Of a stretch of DNA of 26,492 bases, positions 14,579 through 22,945 are shown one piece after another. The notes under the pieces are model-generated. The model made no database searches, was not told the DNA's origin, and saw nothing but the letters and a program-made list of their open reading frames with translations. Every line of letters begins with the position of its first letter. Position 1 is the first letter of the stretch. The stretch lies in the NCBI GenBank assembly GCA_964448285.1, contig CAYUWG010000054.1:1-26492 (forward strand), read 5' to 3'. The translations under genes and the position numbers were made by a program. The DNA is from CAYUWG01 sp964448285 (GTDB taxonomy: Bacteria > Bacteroidota > Ignavibacteria > SZUA-365).

Positions 14579-15358
14579 TCAAATTAACCGCCTCGCAGGC
14601 AACGGCCTCCTGTGCAAGCCACTCAACTTCAACATAAGGTACCAGCGTTTCGATGAATAGATACCAATCCGTGGTATCGCATAAGGAGAGTTTAATTCTT
14701 TCGTTCCGTCTGCTGCGAAGGCTGCTCTATAGCCGACATCTTTTGTAAGAGCCATGACTCTTTCATCATAGTCACCGGTTGGGTATGCGAAGAGATCCAC
14801 AGTTCTCACGGTTTGCTTTTCTAACCATGTACGGGACTCGGATAACTCAAAATGCACTTCTTCATCCGAGCAGCGCGTGAGGAAGGGATGTGTAACGGTA
14901 TGTGCACCTATGGTGACGAATGAACTTGAGGAAGCCTGTTGAAGCTGTTCGATTGTCATTCCATCATACCAGTCTTTCGATACATCATCGACCTCATTCT
15001 CATCACCCCACTCCTTCGCTGCCATTATTTTCGTTGCCGGCAGCCAATTCCGAGGCTCCATTACATGTTGAGTCGTCACGAAGAATACGGCCGGGGCTTG
15101 GTATTCTTCTAAGAGAGGCAGAACGTTCTTCGCATTGTTTGCAAATCCGTCATCGAACGTCAGGAGGACACCAGCACGCTCAGTCGTAAGAAATTCATTC
15201 GGAGTCAGAAAGTGAAAGCGACGCGAGAGCCATTGCAGAACCGAACGAAACTCTGAGCGATCGAGATACGGTTGGGCATCGCGTTTGATATCCATGCGCT
15301 TCATCGACGACACGCCATGAAACATCAAAGCATATTTCCCATTTCTATGAACGAGCAT
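14579..15358 (-). CDS. Polysaccharide deacetylase (NodB-type, CE4)
   Basis: 259 residues from an ATG at 15358; a TTG four codons upstream (15370) is possible and neither has a good Shine-Dalgarno. CE4 motifs are in order: motif 1 LLTFDDG with Asp69-Asp70 at 66-71, motif 2 GAHTVTHPFL with metal-ligand His153 and His157, motif 3 AYPTGDYDERV, and a late PRIGIY. An early FHGVS matches the strand-1 (M-x-H-x-V) start of this subfamily. It should remove N- or O-acetyl groups from a glycan. There is no signal peptide, so it probably acts on cytoplasmic or membrane-bound precursors. It lies 85 bp downstream of the GT4 gene, in the same direction. Confidence 0.92.
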   Translation of the reverse strand: MLVHRNGKYALMFHGVSSMKRMDIKRDAQPYLDRSEFRSVLQWLSRRFHFLTPNEFLTTERAGVLLTFDDGFANNAKNVLPLLEEYQAPAVFFVTTQHVMEPRNWLPATKIMAAKEWGDENEVDDVSKDWYDGMTIEQLQQASSSSFVTIGAHTVTHPFLTRCSDEEVHFELSESRTWLEKQTVRTVDLFAYPTGDYDERVMALTKDVGYRAAFAADGTKELNSPYAIPRIGIYSSKRWYLMLKLSGLHRRPLPARRLI

Positions 15359-15366
15359 TCCTAAAT

Positions 15367-15443
15367 TCAATTTCGATCAAAGACGAGGTGACGGTGTGGA
15401 GTACGCTCTTGAAGTTCTTTCGAGATTCCACTCAACCAATCAA
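15367..15443 (-). pseudogene. Possible 3' remnant of a DUF559 gene
   Basis: Directly after the GT4 stop, one minus-strand frame reads VIDWLSGISKELQERTPHR and ends at TGA 15367-15369; a stop lies just upstream in the same frame. The VIDWL...LQER stretch resembles the C-terminus of the DUF559 protein at 3434-3811 (VVDWLKQVVRRLEAERG). At about 22 residues this may be chance, so it is offered only as a candidate relic of a lost cassette. Confidence 0.25.
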
Positions 15444-16793
15444 TCACTCCTTACCCATTCCTCCCCAGGTCTCATTCAAAAACTCTCGGATGTCCTCTAT
15501 CCAGCGTTCCAGTGTGTAATCATGCGATTTCTGACGCGCGTTTCGACCCATCGCAGCCATGCGTCCGGTATCTTTCACCATCTCTGTGACCGCTGTTGCG
15601 ACGTCTTCCGAGGTAGTGCCGCGTAGAACCATACCGCAATCATCTTTCAGCAATTCCGGAATGACGGAAACGCCTGTGGCGATGGAGGGAAGTCCACATG
15701 CCATTGCTTCCAACAGTGCTTTCGGAAAACCCTCCTTGACACGAGTAGGGAACACGAAAATATGCGATTGGGAAAGCAACTCCATCACACGTTCATGCGA
15801 TACGTTCCCATGAAAGCAAATACACCGTTTATATCTCTGATCTCCGACCTCTGACCTCCGATCTCCAATCTCCACCCCTCCGTCCCTCCGATCCACCGAC
15901 TCAATGACCTCCGTCCTCCGACCTCTGACCTCCGACCTCTGACCTCCGACCTCCGTCCCTCCGAACCTCCGAACCTCCGACCTACTGACCTCCGCCTCAC
16001 GACCTCCGACCTCTGCCTCACAACCTCCGATAACCACAGCATGACGCTGCAGCTCCTCACAATCTGGTCCTTCTCCTACTATATCCAACGTGACGCGTAA
16101 TCCAGTTTTCCTGAGATGAGGCAGTGCATCGATTATGGCTCGGGCATTTTTTTCTTCTGTTACTCTTCCCACTGTAATCAAACGAAGTTCATCACCTCCA
16201 GTCCAGGGTTGACCTTGTGGAAGTGTTTGCCATTCTTGCTCTGTAATAGACGTCGAAAATATCCACTTTATAGCAGGATTTCTCTTCGAAGGTGCTTGCG
16301 AAGCTCCACCGGTAGCGAGTACGGCATTTCTATCGCCGGCAATTTTCTCTAATAACCAGAGCAACAACCTATCAGCGATCGTAACCGGCTCACCCCACGT
16401 CCCACAGTGTCGCACGAATAAGCGCTTTCGCTGTAAAAGCGCGATCATCAAACCGATACTTCCGATATCACCGGGTACGGGTGTATGTACGACATCGGCC
16501 TTTCGTATTTCACGCCACATATGCAGGATATTTCTTGGAAGCCATCCTATGAGTGCGAGCTTACGTCGCAGATCCGTTCCATTCGGTTCTGATATTGGAT
16601 GCACAGTAAGATTGTGACCCTTCAAAGGACGCAGCCCGGAGGGTTGTATCGTATTACGCATAGGTACAACAACCACAGTTTTATCGAATAAACGTGATAT
16701 TGCGTCCATATGAAAAGGGAAGCCGCCGTCTGTGAGCACCACATTGCCGGGATTCATCCAGCATGGCTTGTAAGAAAAAACTATCGCTGTCAA
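15444..16793 (-). CDS. Family 4 glycosyltransferase with about 66-residue in-frame repeat insert
   Basis: 449 residues from a TTG at 16793, the only start before an in-frame stop; an ATG at 16760 is the alternative. The N-terminal domain runs from IVFSYKPCW through NVVLTDGGFPFHMDAISRLF and KADVVHTPVPGDIGSIGLMI to LFVRHCGTWGEP. The donor domain has LRLITVGRVTEEKNARAIID, LDIVGEGPDCEELQ, then FHGNVSHERVMELLSQSHIF and the E-x7-E motif EGFPKALLE near residue 353, followed by CGLPSIATGVSVIPELL. Between DCEELQRHAVVI and CICFHGNV lies a stretch of about 66 residues rich in Glu, Val, Gly, Arg and Ser (residues 255-320). It is encoded by a degenerate heptamer repeat and absent from the family. Without it the protein is about 383 residues, normal for GT4. 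Activity with the insert is untested. Confidence 0.88.
   Translation of the reverse strand: MTAIVFSYKPCWMNPGNVVLTDGGFPFHMDAISRLFDKTVVVVPMRNTIQPSGLRPLKGHNLTVHPISEPNGTDLRRKLALIGWLPRNILHMWREIRKADVVHTPVPGDIGSIGLMIALLQRKRLFVRHCGTWGEPVTIADRLLLWLLEKIAGDRNAVLATGGASQAPSKRNPAIKWIFSTSITEQEWQTLPQGQPWTGGDELRLITVGRVTEEKNARAIIDALPHLRKTGLRVTLDIVGEGPDCEELQRHAVVIGGCEAEVGGREAEVSRSEVRRFGGTEVGGQRSEVRGRRTEVIESVDRRDGGVEIGDRRSEVGDQRYKRCICFHGNVSHERVMELLSQSHIFVFPTRVKEGFPKALLEAMACGLPSIATGVSVIPELLKDDCGMVLRGTTSEDVATAVTEMVKDTGRMAAMGRNARQKSHDYTLERWIEDIREFLNETWGGMGKE
15833..16030. repeat. Heptamer repeat array inserted in frame in a glycosyltransferase gene
   Basis: On the + strand this is a run of CTCCGAC, CTCTGAC, CTCCGTC, CTCCGAA and CCTCACGA units with a 7-8-bp period. 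The minus-strand frame through it stays open and yields EVGGQRSEVRGRRTEV-like peptides. Similar units lie in the intergenic arrays at 10687-10758, 4000-4110 and 5041-5137. Ends are approximate to a few bases. Confidence 0.9.
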
Positions 16794-16896
16794 CGCAGGT
16801 TACTGTTTTCTATATACAAGTCGCTCTGTACCATAGTCGAGGCTATTTCGGCAATTGTAGAATTGCGATAGATTGTGAAATGATACCTTTTTAACT
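16794..16896. other. 103-bp AT-rich gap between genes
   Basis: There is no repeat family here. It contains a small hairpin GCAATT-GTAG-AATTGC at 16851-16866 and AT-rich sequence upstream of the GT4 start on the minus strand. It could hold a promoter or 3' structure, but I see no convincing -35/-10 pair. Confidence 0.4.
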
Positions 16897-18657
16897 CTAT
16901 TTTTGACCAATTAAGAGCGGACGAGTAAAACCCTTTGGTGCAAATATCTTAACATCAGGATATCCACTATCTATCAATAGCTTTTCAAGATATTTCGTAG
17001 ATGATTTATCAGCTTTGTTATCCTCGGCATTTCTTCTCGTTCCAATATTCGCTTGCAATATCATTGTAGGGGACAAGTTACTGACGTGTTGAACAACTGC
17101 AGCCATATCTTCTTCATTAAGATAATACAATGAGCAGAATGCAGTTACAACGTCGAATTCACCCCAGTCAACAGAGAGAATCATTCGCATATCACCCTCA
17201 TGGAGCTTAAAGTTGAATCTCTGCATATAGCGCCACTCAAACAAGCGCTTTACCAATCGAGCAGCTTCAGAAAAAACCGGAGACATTTCTATACCAACGA
17301 CTTCTTTTGCACCATCACGTAACATCAACAATGGATTGAGTCCATTATTCGACCCAAGATCCAGTACTCTCTTTCCCCTAACAAGCGGAGCAATAATCTT
17401 ACCGTTCAAGTAATCCCATCTTCCAGTCCCACTATCCGTGGACCAAAATCCTCCTATTGTGAATCCTTGCCCAAGATCGATAGGGGCATACCAATTTGGA
17501 TGAGATCTCGTAAATGAACGAACTTCATCTCGAGCACTTTCATCTGTCAGTATATTTGCATGAAAGCGTTGATTGAATTTTTTTCTCCCATTGTTTCTTT
17601 TGTACCAGAAAATAGGGTTCTTAAGGGATAATTGATAACTACTTTCAAAATCGATAAGAAATGGAGAGCCGCTTGCTCTATCTACAATGATGTTCCCGAA
17701 CGTCGGGACAATATTAACCATGCCATTACGATGCATGATATTGACTTGATCTTCCAGTTTCATTAAGAATTCGTCCGTAACTGCTTTGCGCATTACAGAT
17801 GCACCGCGTTCAATGATCTTGAGACTTCGGACTGCTGGTTCAAGCGATAAAATCTCGGGGTCGTTGTGATTCTGTGCATGCATGATCCTTGCTCCTGCGT
17901 TGACAAGCAGATCCCGCAGGTTATCACCAAGAACGAAGTTCTTATAGATAATACATCTGTCTTCGTCAACGTCGTACACCGCCGGCGTGTTGATTTTGCC
18001 ATAGAGAAACACGGAATTGTACCATTCCCGTAGTAAACCCAAACGACTTCCTCTCAAATCTTTTTTTACCAAAACGAAACCGTCACGAATAACTACTGAA
18101 ATCTCTGTTCTAGTGCGTTGAAGAAATTCTTCCGACGATACTGGGGGCAACCCAGGGATCGGACCGTAAAACCCGCACATGCGTAGATCATGATCGATTT
18201 TCGCAATGACCAACTCATTGCCGTTCTTTTCCGCTAATGCGAGATCGATGTTTTTTCGTGTTTGATTGTCAACCGGAAAATATTCCCATATTGTGAAGGT
18301 CGTTTTGGAGTATGTCTTTTTCGCTTGAGCAAAGTATTTAACAGCCTTTTTGTGCATCTTTGCAATCTTCATTTTTGGAAGAGCAACACGCATGAGTATT
18401 GCAAGTGCACATTCTCCGAGCAATACAGTCGTCGCTGTAAGTGACGGAAGAAGTAGAAAAATTAGCACAGAATTAATTAGGATCGAGATGACAATCAGCG
18501 CATATAATGCTCTACGAATTGCGTGAGGTGGATAACGATCGAGGACCGCAACACCGATTTTGGGGAAGAGCCAGCCATAAAACAAATACCAGAAATATCC
18601 AATACCCCTTCTACGAAAAATGATAACTATTGCATGGCAAATTCGGTAGAAAATCAT
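16897..18657 (-). CDS. Membrane / degenerate protein-kinase-like / SAM methyltransferase fusion protein
   Basis: 586 residues from an ATG at 18657, AT-richer than most neighbours. Residues about 49-93 hold one or two membrane segments (LYALIVISILINSVLIFLLL). Residues about 150-345 resemble the LPS-kinase/Rio-type kinase fold: VIRDGFVLVKKDL at 189-200 (candidate ATP-binding Lys), MHRNGMVNIVPTFGNIIVD at 308-326 and FLIDFESS at 333-340. The catalytic loop lacks the expected His-x-Asp: aligned positions read Asn-Ile-Val, while the Asn of GNIIVD and the IDFE metal-binding Asp remain. Residues about 428-586 are a methyltransferase: KRVLDLGSNNGLNPLLM at 429-445, VVGIEMSP at 453-460, GDMRMIL, FDVVTAFCSLYYL. 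It may be a regulatory or glycan-binding pseudokinase fused to a sugar methyltransferase acting at the inner membrane. Its function is unassigned. Confidence 0.75.
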   Translation of the reverse strand: MIFYRICHAIVIIFRRRGIGYFWYLFYGWLFPKIGVAVLDRYPPHAIRRALYALIVISILINSVLIFLLLPSLTATTVLLGECALAILMRVALPKMKIAKMHKKAVKYFAQAKKTYSKTTFTIWEYFPVDNQTRKNIDLALAEKNGNELVIAKIDHDLRMCGFYGPIPGLPPVSSEEFLQRTRTEISVVIRDGFVLVKKDLRGSRLGLLREWYNSVFLYGKINTPAVYDVDEDRCIIYKNFVLGDNLRDLLVNAGARIMHAQNHNDPEILSLEPAVRSLKIIERGASVMRKAVTDEFLMKLEDQVNIMHRNGMVNIVPTFGNIIVDRASGSPFLIDFESSYQLSLKNPIFWYKRNNGRKKFNQRFHANILTDESARDEVRSFTRSHPNWYAPIDLGQGFTIGGFWSTDSGTGRWDYLNGKIIAPLVRGKRVLDLGSNNGLNPLLMLRDGAKEVVGIEMSPVFSEAARLVKRLFEWRYMQRFNFKLHEGDMRMILSVDWGEFDVVTAFCSLYYLNEEDMAAVVQHVSNLSPTMILQANIGTRRNAEDNKADKSSTKYLEKLLIDSGYPDVKIFAPKGFTRPLLIGQK

Positions 18658-18670
18658 ACCCTAATTATTC

Positions 18671-19900
18671 TCAATTGTTACTAATAGATAATATACTTTT
18701 CAATTCTTTTGCCATTTTTTCATATGTCGCTACATAACTGAATAAGCTTTCGACTTGCTTACGAGCAAAGATACTCTGACGGTTCAGTTCCTCAGGATTG
18801 CTCAGCAACTGCAAAGCTCTCGACGAAAACCGCGCAATGTCCTCCGTAAAAACACCTACCTCATTCTGGAATCCCATCCCGAACACTGCATCATGTGTTG
18901 TCACTACCGGTACACCGACAGCCATCACTTCGATCAGACGGCTTCGAAAACCGTAGGTCCCGGACCAGGGACAAAGTACAAGCGACATCGTGGAAAGAAC
19001 TTCGACGACATTTTCGACAAAACCCGTCACCTGCACTCTACCATCCCGCGCGAGTTCGGTAATCGTTTGAGGAGGATTGCTTCCTACAATCCACAGTTCC
19101 GCATCGGGTATCTCCTTCCATACTTCTGGCATTACGCGAGTATAACAGGCAAGTGCGTCTTGTTGATTGTGCTCGCTTCCAAGTCCGCCGTAGTACGCGA
19201 GTCTCGGAGGTTGCGACGGTAGCCACCTGTAGGGCCATACATCAAGGTCCGTTCCCATGGGAGCGTAGAACAATCGTTGGCCGTTTGTCAAGCGGTCCCT
19301 GACGTATGCATGCTCTCCCGCGTTTATCGTGATGAGCGCGTCATATCGCTTCCAGGCAGTTTCTTCGCGCCTTCGATAGGACTGCACCGCGTATCGTTTC
19401 CACCATTCGGGTGCTCTCGATCCGCTTATCTGACGAGCTCGCGACTGCCACAAAACATTGTGCATGTCTAGGACGGTTGGAATTCTCCGCTCCTGGAAAA
19501 GTGCAAGGCTTTTCTGTGCATGCCAGTACTCATACAGGACGACTTCAGGTGCGGCCTGTTCGAGTATGGCGGCCAGTCGTTTCGGGGTGAATTCCAGGAA
19601 GTCCATGACATAATTGGAGAACTTCAGACCCGTACAAAGTGAATATGCGCCGCCTATGATGCGATGAATGAATCGTGTCGCGGCCGTCTTCCCATACACA
19701 GCGTCCAATAGGATAACTTCGTCGCAAAGTTCAAGGAGTTTCTCTTCCGTTTCCTGCTTGTTCTCCCGCGCGACAGATGTCAGGAAGATGATCGTGAAGT
19801 GATCCCGAAGAGCCTTGAGCTTGTAATAGACTCGTTGCTGTTGTCCTGAGGAGCGAGGAAATGGCAGGACATGCGATATAACGAGGAGACGAGGTTTCAA
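18671..19900 (-). CDS. Family 4 glycosyltransferase (GT-B fold)
   Basis: 409 residues from a TTG at 19900, lying next to repeat sequence. The N-terminus RLLVISHVLPFPRSSGQQQR matches the GT4 subgroup common in exopolysaccharide loci (P-x-P-x-x-G-x-x-x-R). VLDMHNVLWQSRARQI and YAPMGTDLDVWPY follow. The donor domain has RLAYYGGLGSEHNQQDALAC, ELWIVGSNPP, VQVTGFVENV and, in place of a canonical E-x7-E, YGFRSRLIEVMAVGVPVVTT. In that variant the first acidic residue is missing, as in several members of this subgroup. It ends 13 bp upstream of the kinase/methyltransferase fusion start, so the two are surely cotranscribed. The true start may be affected by the repeat immediately upstream. Confidence 0.88.
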   Translation of the reverse strand: MKPRLLVISHVLPFPRSSGQQQRVYYKLKALRDHFTIIFLTSVARENKQETEEKLLELCDEVILLDAVYGKTAATRFIHRIIGGAYSLCTGLKFSNYVMDFLEFTPKRLAAILEQAAPEVVLYEYWHAQKSLALFQERRIPTVLDMHNVLWQSRARQISGSRAPEWWKRYAVQSYRRREETAWKRYDALITINAGEHAYVRDRLTNGQRLFYAPMGTDLDVWPYRWLPSQPPRLAYYGGLGSEHNQQDALACYTRVMPEVWKEIPDAELWIVGSNPPQTITELARDGRVQVTGFVENVVEVLSTMSLVLCPWSGTYGFRSRLIEVMAVGVPVVTTHDAVFGMGFQNEVGVFTEDIARFSSRALQLLSNPEELNRQSIFARKQVESLFSYVATYEKMAKELKSILSISNN

Positions 19901-19901
19901 T

Positions 19902-20092
19902 GTTGTGTGGTGGTAAACTGTCTCCGATCCCCTCGTTGAAACGAGGGGTTAATGGGTTCATTGCAACACGCCTCATTCTTCATCGACACTTTTGCTTCAG
20001 CTTTCGCAAACACTCGATTCCATTAACACCGCACTTCAGAGCGGTGAGGCAGACGCTCACAGAATCCTCTTCAACCGTTTCAACGGTTTCCA
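19902..20092. repeat. Four-palindrome repeat, left part beside the IS200-like gene
   Basis: One unit of the array also seen at 20586-21538. It has a hairpin with arms CCCCTCGTT/AACGAGGGG at 19929-19948, GGTTAATGGGTTCATTG, a CCGC(A/T)CTTCAGAGCGG hairpin, GCTCACAGAATCC, and a hairpin AACCGTTTCAACGGTT. The fourth palindrome (AACTGTT/AACAGTT) is deleted here: the sequence goes from TAAACTGT straight to CTCCGATCCCC. It begins at the start codon of the GT4 gene. Confidence 0.9.
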
Positions 20093-20097
20093 TGTTG

Positions 20098-20541
20098 TCA
20101 CTCCTCATGCCATTCCATTCCGTAAAGTCGGACGAATCTCTCGTACTCTTGCAGGTAACTCCGCCGACGATGATGTTCTTCCTGATTGGCGATGTAGTCG
20201 GATACGCGCTTGAGATGTGAATGAGACACTGAGAATGCCCCATAGCCTCTTCCCCAAGCGAACTTCACCTTCAGTAAATCACTTTCGTTGATCCAATGTG
20301 AGGATTCACCCTTCAGGAGTTTCACAACACCTTCGATCGTTTGACTTGTCGGCAAGTCTATCAGCGCATGGACGTGCTCGGGCTGAACAGCGTTGATGCG
20401 CATGTAGATCTGTTTGGATTGTGAGTATTCCGACAAGTGCTTCGACAGCTTCTTCCCGATTTCAGGCGTGATCAGTCGAAGCCGGTCTTTCGTGGCCCAT
20501 GTCAGATGAAGCCAACATCGTGAGTAGGAATGGACGGACAT
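20098..20541 (-). mobile_element. IS200/IS605-type Y1 (HUH) transposase, REP-associated (RAYT-like)
   Basis: 147 residues from an ATG at 20541, preceded by a strong GGAGGT five bases away, unlike most genes here. The fold is the single-domain Y1 transposase: WLHLTWATKDR at 10-20, the HUH motif in PEHVHALIDLP (His56, His58), VVKLLKGESSHWIN near 72-85, FAWGRGYGAFSVS, and the catalytic tyrosine in RVSDYIANQEEHH (Tyr116). Such enzymes cut and join single-stranded DNA at hairpin ends. It sits at a junction between two units of the four-palindrome repeat, and the stop codon is a few bases from the repeat. No TnpB is present. It could be the factor that spread this repeat family. Confidence 0.92.
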
Positions 20542-20585
20542 GGTGACCTCCGTGCGTTGTTGAGATTACGTGCTTACGAGTGTGA

Positions 20586-21538
20586 AACTGTTAAAACAGT
20601 TCAATCAAGGAAGGCTCTCCGTCTTGATCCCCTCGTTGAAACGAGGGGTTAATGGGTTCATTGAAGCTGGCAACATCCTTCATCGACACCACTGAAGCGC
20701 TCTTCCCGGCAGGCTTTCGCAGACCGATCACATTAACACCGCTCTTCAGAGCGGTGACACCAATGCTCACAGAACCCACTCCAACCGTTTCAACGGTTTC
20801 CTGAGTAGTGAGAAACTGTTAAAACAGTTCAATCAAGGAAGGCTCTCCGTCTTGATCCCCTCGTTGAAACGAGGGGTTAATGGGTTCATTGAAGCTGGCA
20901 ACATCCTTCATCGACACCACTGAAGCGCTCTTCCGGGCAGGCCTTCGCAGACACCGATCACATTAACACCACTCTTCCCGGTAGGCTTTCGCAGTCACTC
21001 ATTAACACCGCTCTTCAGAGCGGCGGGGCAGACGCTCACAGAATCCTCTTCAACCGTTTCAACGGTTCCAATGACGAGTGAGAAACTGTTGAAACAGTTC
21101 AATCAAGCAAAGCTCACCGTCTCAACCCCCTCGTTGAAACGAGGGGTTAATGGGTTCATTGCAATGCACATCACTTCTCATTCATGCCCGTCATTCCCAT
21201 CCAGGACAGGCGCTCTCTTGCATCACTTTTCGCGGCCAACCGATTCCATTAACACCGCTCTTCAGAGCGGTGAAACCGACGCTCACAGAACCCACTCCAA
21301 CCGTTTCAACGGTTTCCAATGACGAGTGGTAAACTGTTGAAACAGTTCAATCAAGGAAAGCTCACCGTCTCTGACCCCCTCGTTGAAACGAGGGGTTAAT
21401 GGGTTCATTGCAACGCGCCTCATTCTTCATCGACACTTTTTCTTCAGTTTTCGCAGTCACCCGATTCCATTAACACCGCTCTTCAGAGCGGTGGGGCAAG
21501 CGCTCACAGAATCCACTCCAACCGTTTCAACGGTTTCC
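20586..21538. repeat. Four-palindrome tandem repeat array, unit about 230-270 bp
   Basis: The stretch 20542-21526 holds no gene, only about four tandem units. Each has, in order, short palindromes with 2-base loops: AACTGTT-AA/GA-AACAGTT, CCCCTCGTT-GA-AACGAGGGG (starting at 20629, 20856, 21127 and 21376), CCGCTCT-TC-AGAGCGG and AACCGTT-TC-AACGGTT, joined by conserved linkers such as GGTTAATGGGTTCATTG and GCTCACAGAA. The last palindrome supplies the TGA stop of the next gene. The leader AT-GACGAGTG between units is where the transposase gene sits in the left copy. Confidence 0.93.
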
Positions 21539-22945
21539 CTCTTCTTCTTGGTTTGCAAGCTCCACCAGCGCATCCGCAACCCGCTTTCCTGCAAGGCCAT
21601 CCAAGGTTCCATCGAACATCCACTGTGTGAAAGATGTCCGGAGAGCACTGCCTTCGCCGGGATTCCGAAGACCTCGTTCCAGCATCGAGCGGAGTTCCTC
21701 GATCGATCGGGCAACCATCGTGGCCTTCCTTTCGACGATGGGCTTGTAGTGCTCATACTCCACGTGGCGGGAGAAGCGCGACCATTGTGGGAGATCGCTG
21801 CCCGGCGGTTCCATTCCGATGTTGATGACCGGTTTATCAAGCATCATGAGTTCGAGCGAAACCGTCGAAGCCGTGTTGACGCCCAGCGCACAGTGATGCA
21901 GAAGGCTCGAATAGAGCGCAAGGTCTTCGTGCAGCGGCATGATCCACTGCCCGTCCCAGAGTATCGGTGGAAAGACTACGTCCGGATGTTGCTCCTTACT
22001 TAGGGCGATCATCTCCGGACTGTTTCCCTTGATGTACGTGCGAACGATCAGTTGCGGCTTCGGTGTGATATCCGTCTCTTGGACGAAGCGAATAACTTCC
22101 CGCACGAACTTATGCTCGTCGATGAAGTCCGTATCCATCCCGGTGCAGTACAGCACGAACGGTCTCGCAGGATCAAGCCCGACCTTAGCACACAGCTCTT
22201 CACGCGAGAGAATGAACTCCGGTTTGAAATGGAAATCGAACTGCGGCGTCCCTGTTACGATCACACGATCGGGTCGGATGTGCCGGTATTGGGATAGCAG
22301 TTGTTCTTTCATGCCGTCGTTCCACATCAGAAAGTAATCGTAAGGCACGAAGATACGGCTGCGCGAGGTCAGATTATCCCAAGAGAAAACGAAGGTCGCC
22401 GTTGGGATTCCCATTCGCTGTGCAACTGTCATTGGCAGATCGGCTTGTGGCCCGTGTATGTGCGAGCAGTTGAACACGAAATCCGGTTCGAGCTTTCGGA
22501 AAAGCGCGTCGAAATCCTTAGTGGGACGAAGTTGCCATGTGACCTCCTGCTCGAGTGCGTTCATGAGCTTCAATCCTGGTCGATGCGCTAACAGCCACGC
22601 GCCAGTACGGTTAAACCACCAACGGAATTTCTCACGCAGAGTCCTCGCACGGTGGGAGTGTAAACCCCAGTAGTACTTGACTGCCTCACTCCATATCCAG
22701 CGGAAGTGCGCGTAGTGTGCAAGCATGCGGGTATGCAGAGTCAGCGTATGTTCGCGGTATTCCTTCAACGCAATAACCTGCTCAACGTATGGCTTCACGC
22801 GATCCATCACCTCCCCATGATCGACAAGCGAAAGCAACGTCACGCGTGCATGTTTACTCAATTCGGGCAGCGTATCGGAGTAGAGAAAGTTCCGCACCGC
22901 TTCGCCACGAGCGACAACGAGGATGATGTGGGGCTTATGGCTCAT
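21527..22945 (-). CDS. GT-B-fold-like protein of unknown specificity (CDP-glycerol transferase/glycosyltransferase type)
   Basis: 472 residues from an ATG at 22945, which directly follows a heptamer repeat with no Shine-Dalgarno. It starts HIILVVARGEAVRNFLYSDT, a Rossmann strand-loop. DFVFNCSHIHGPQADLPM, GIPTATFVFSWDNLTSRSRI and FVPYDYFLMWNDGMKEQLL follow, then RVIVTGTPQFDFH near the domain boundary and FVLYCTGMDTDF. The C-terminal half ends with LLHHCALGVNTASTVSLELMMLDKPVINIG, a GT-B/CDP-glycerol-transferase-like nucleotide-phosphate loop (Thr-Ala-Ser-Thr-Val). I do not recognise the exact family; it may transfer a sugar or polyol phosphate. The last codons GGA-AAC-CGT-TGA come from the AACCGTT palindrome. 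Confidence 0.8.
   Translation of the reverse strand: MSHKPHIILVVARGEAVRNFLYSDTLPELSKHARVTLLSLVDHGEVMDRVKPYVEQVIALKEYREHTLTLHTRMLAHYAHFRWIWSEAVKYYWGLHSHRARTLREKFRWWFNRTGAWLLAHRPGLKLMNALEQEVTWQLRPTKDFDALFRKLEPDFVFNCSHIHGPQADLPMTVAQRMGIPTATFVFSWDNLTSRSRIFVPYDYFLMWNDGMKEQLLSQYRHIRPDRVIVTGTPQFDFHFKPEFILSREELCAKVGLDPARPFVLYCTGMDTDFIDEHKFVREVIRFVQETDITPKPQLIVRTYIKGNSPEMIALSKEQHPDVVFPPILWDGQWIMPLHEDLALYSSLLHHCALGVNTASTVSLELMMLDKPVINIGMEPPGSDLPQWSRFSRHVEYEHYKPIVERKATMVARSIEELRSMLERGLRNPGEGSALRTSFTQWMFDGTLDGLAGKRVADALVELANQEEEGNR

Noticed and set aside
20586..21538. CRISPR array
   Set aside because: Unit length 227-271 bp, the intervening sequence is conserved, and several different palindromes occur per unit.
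21383..22003. Plus-strand ORF of 206 residues
   Set aside because: Its first part is repeat translation and the rest is antisense to the GT-B-like gene.
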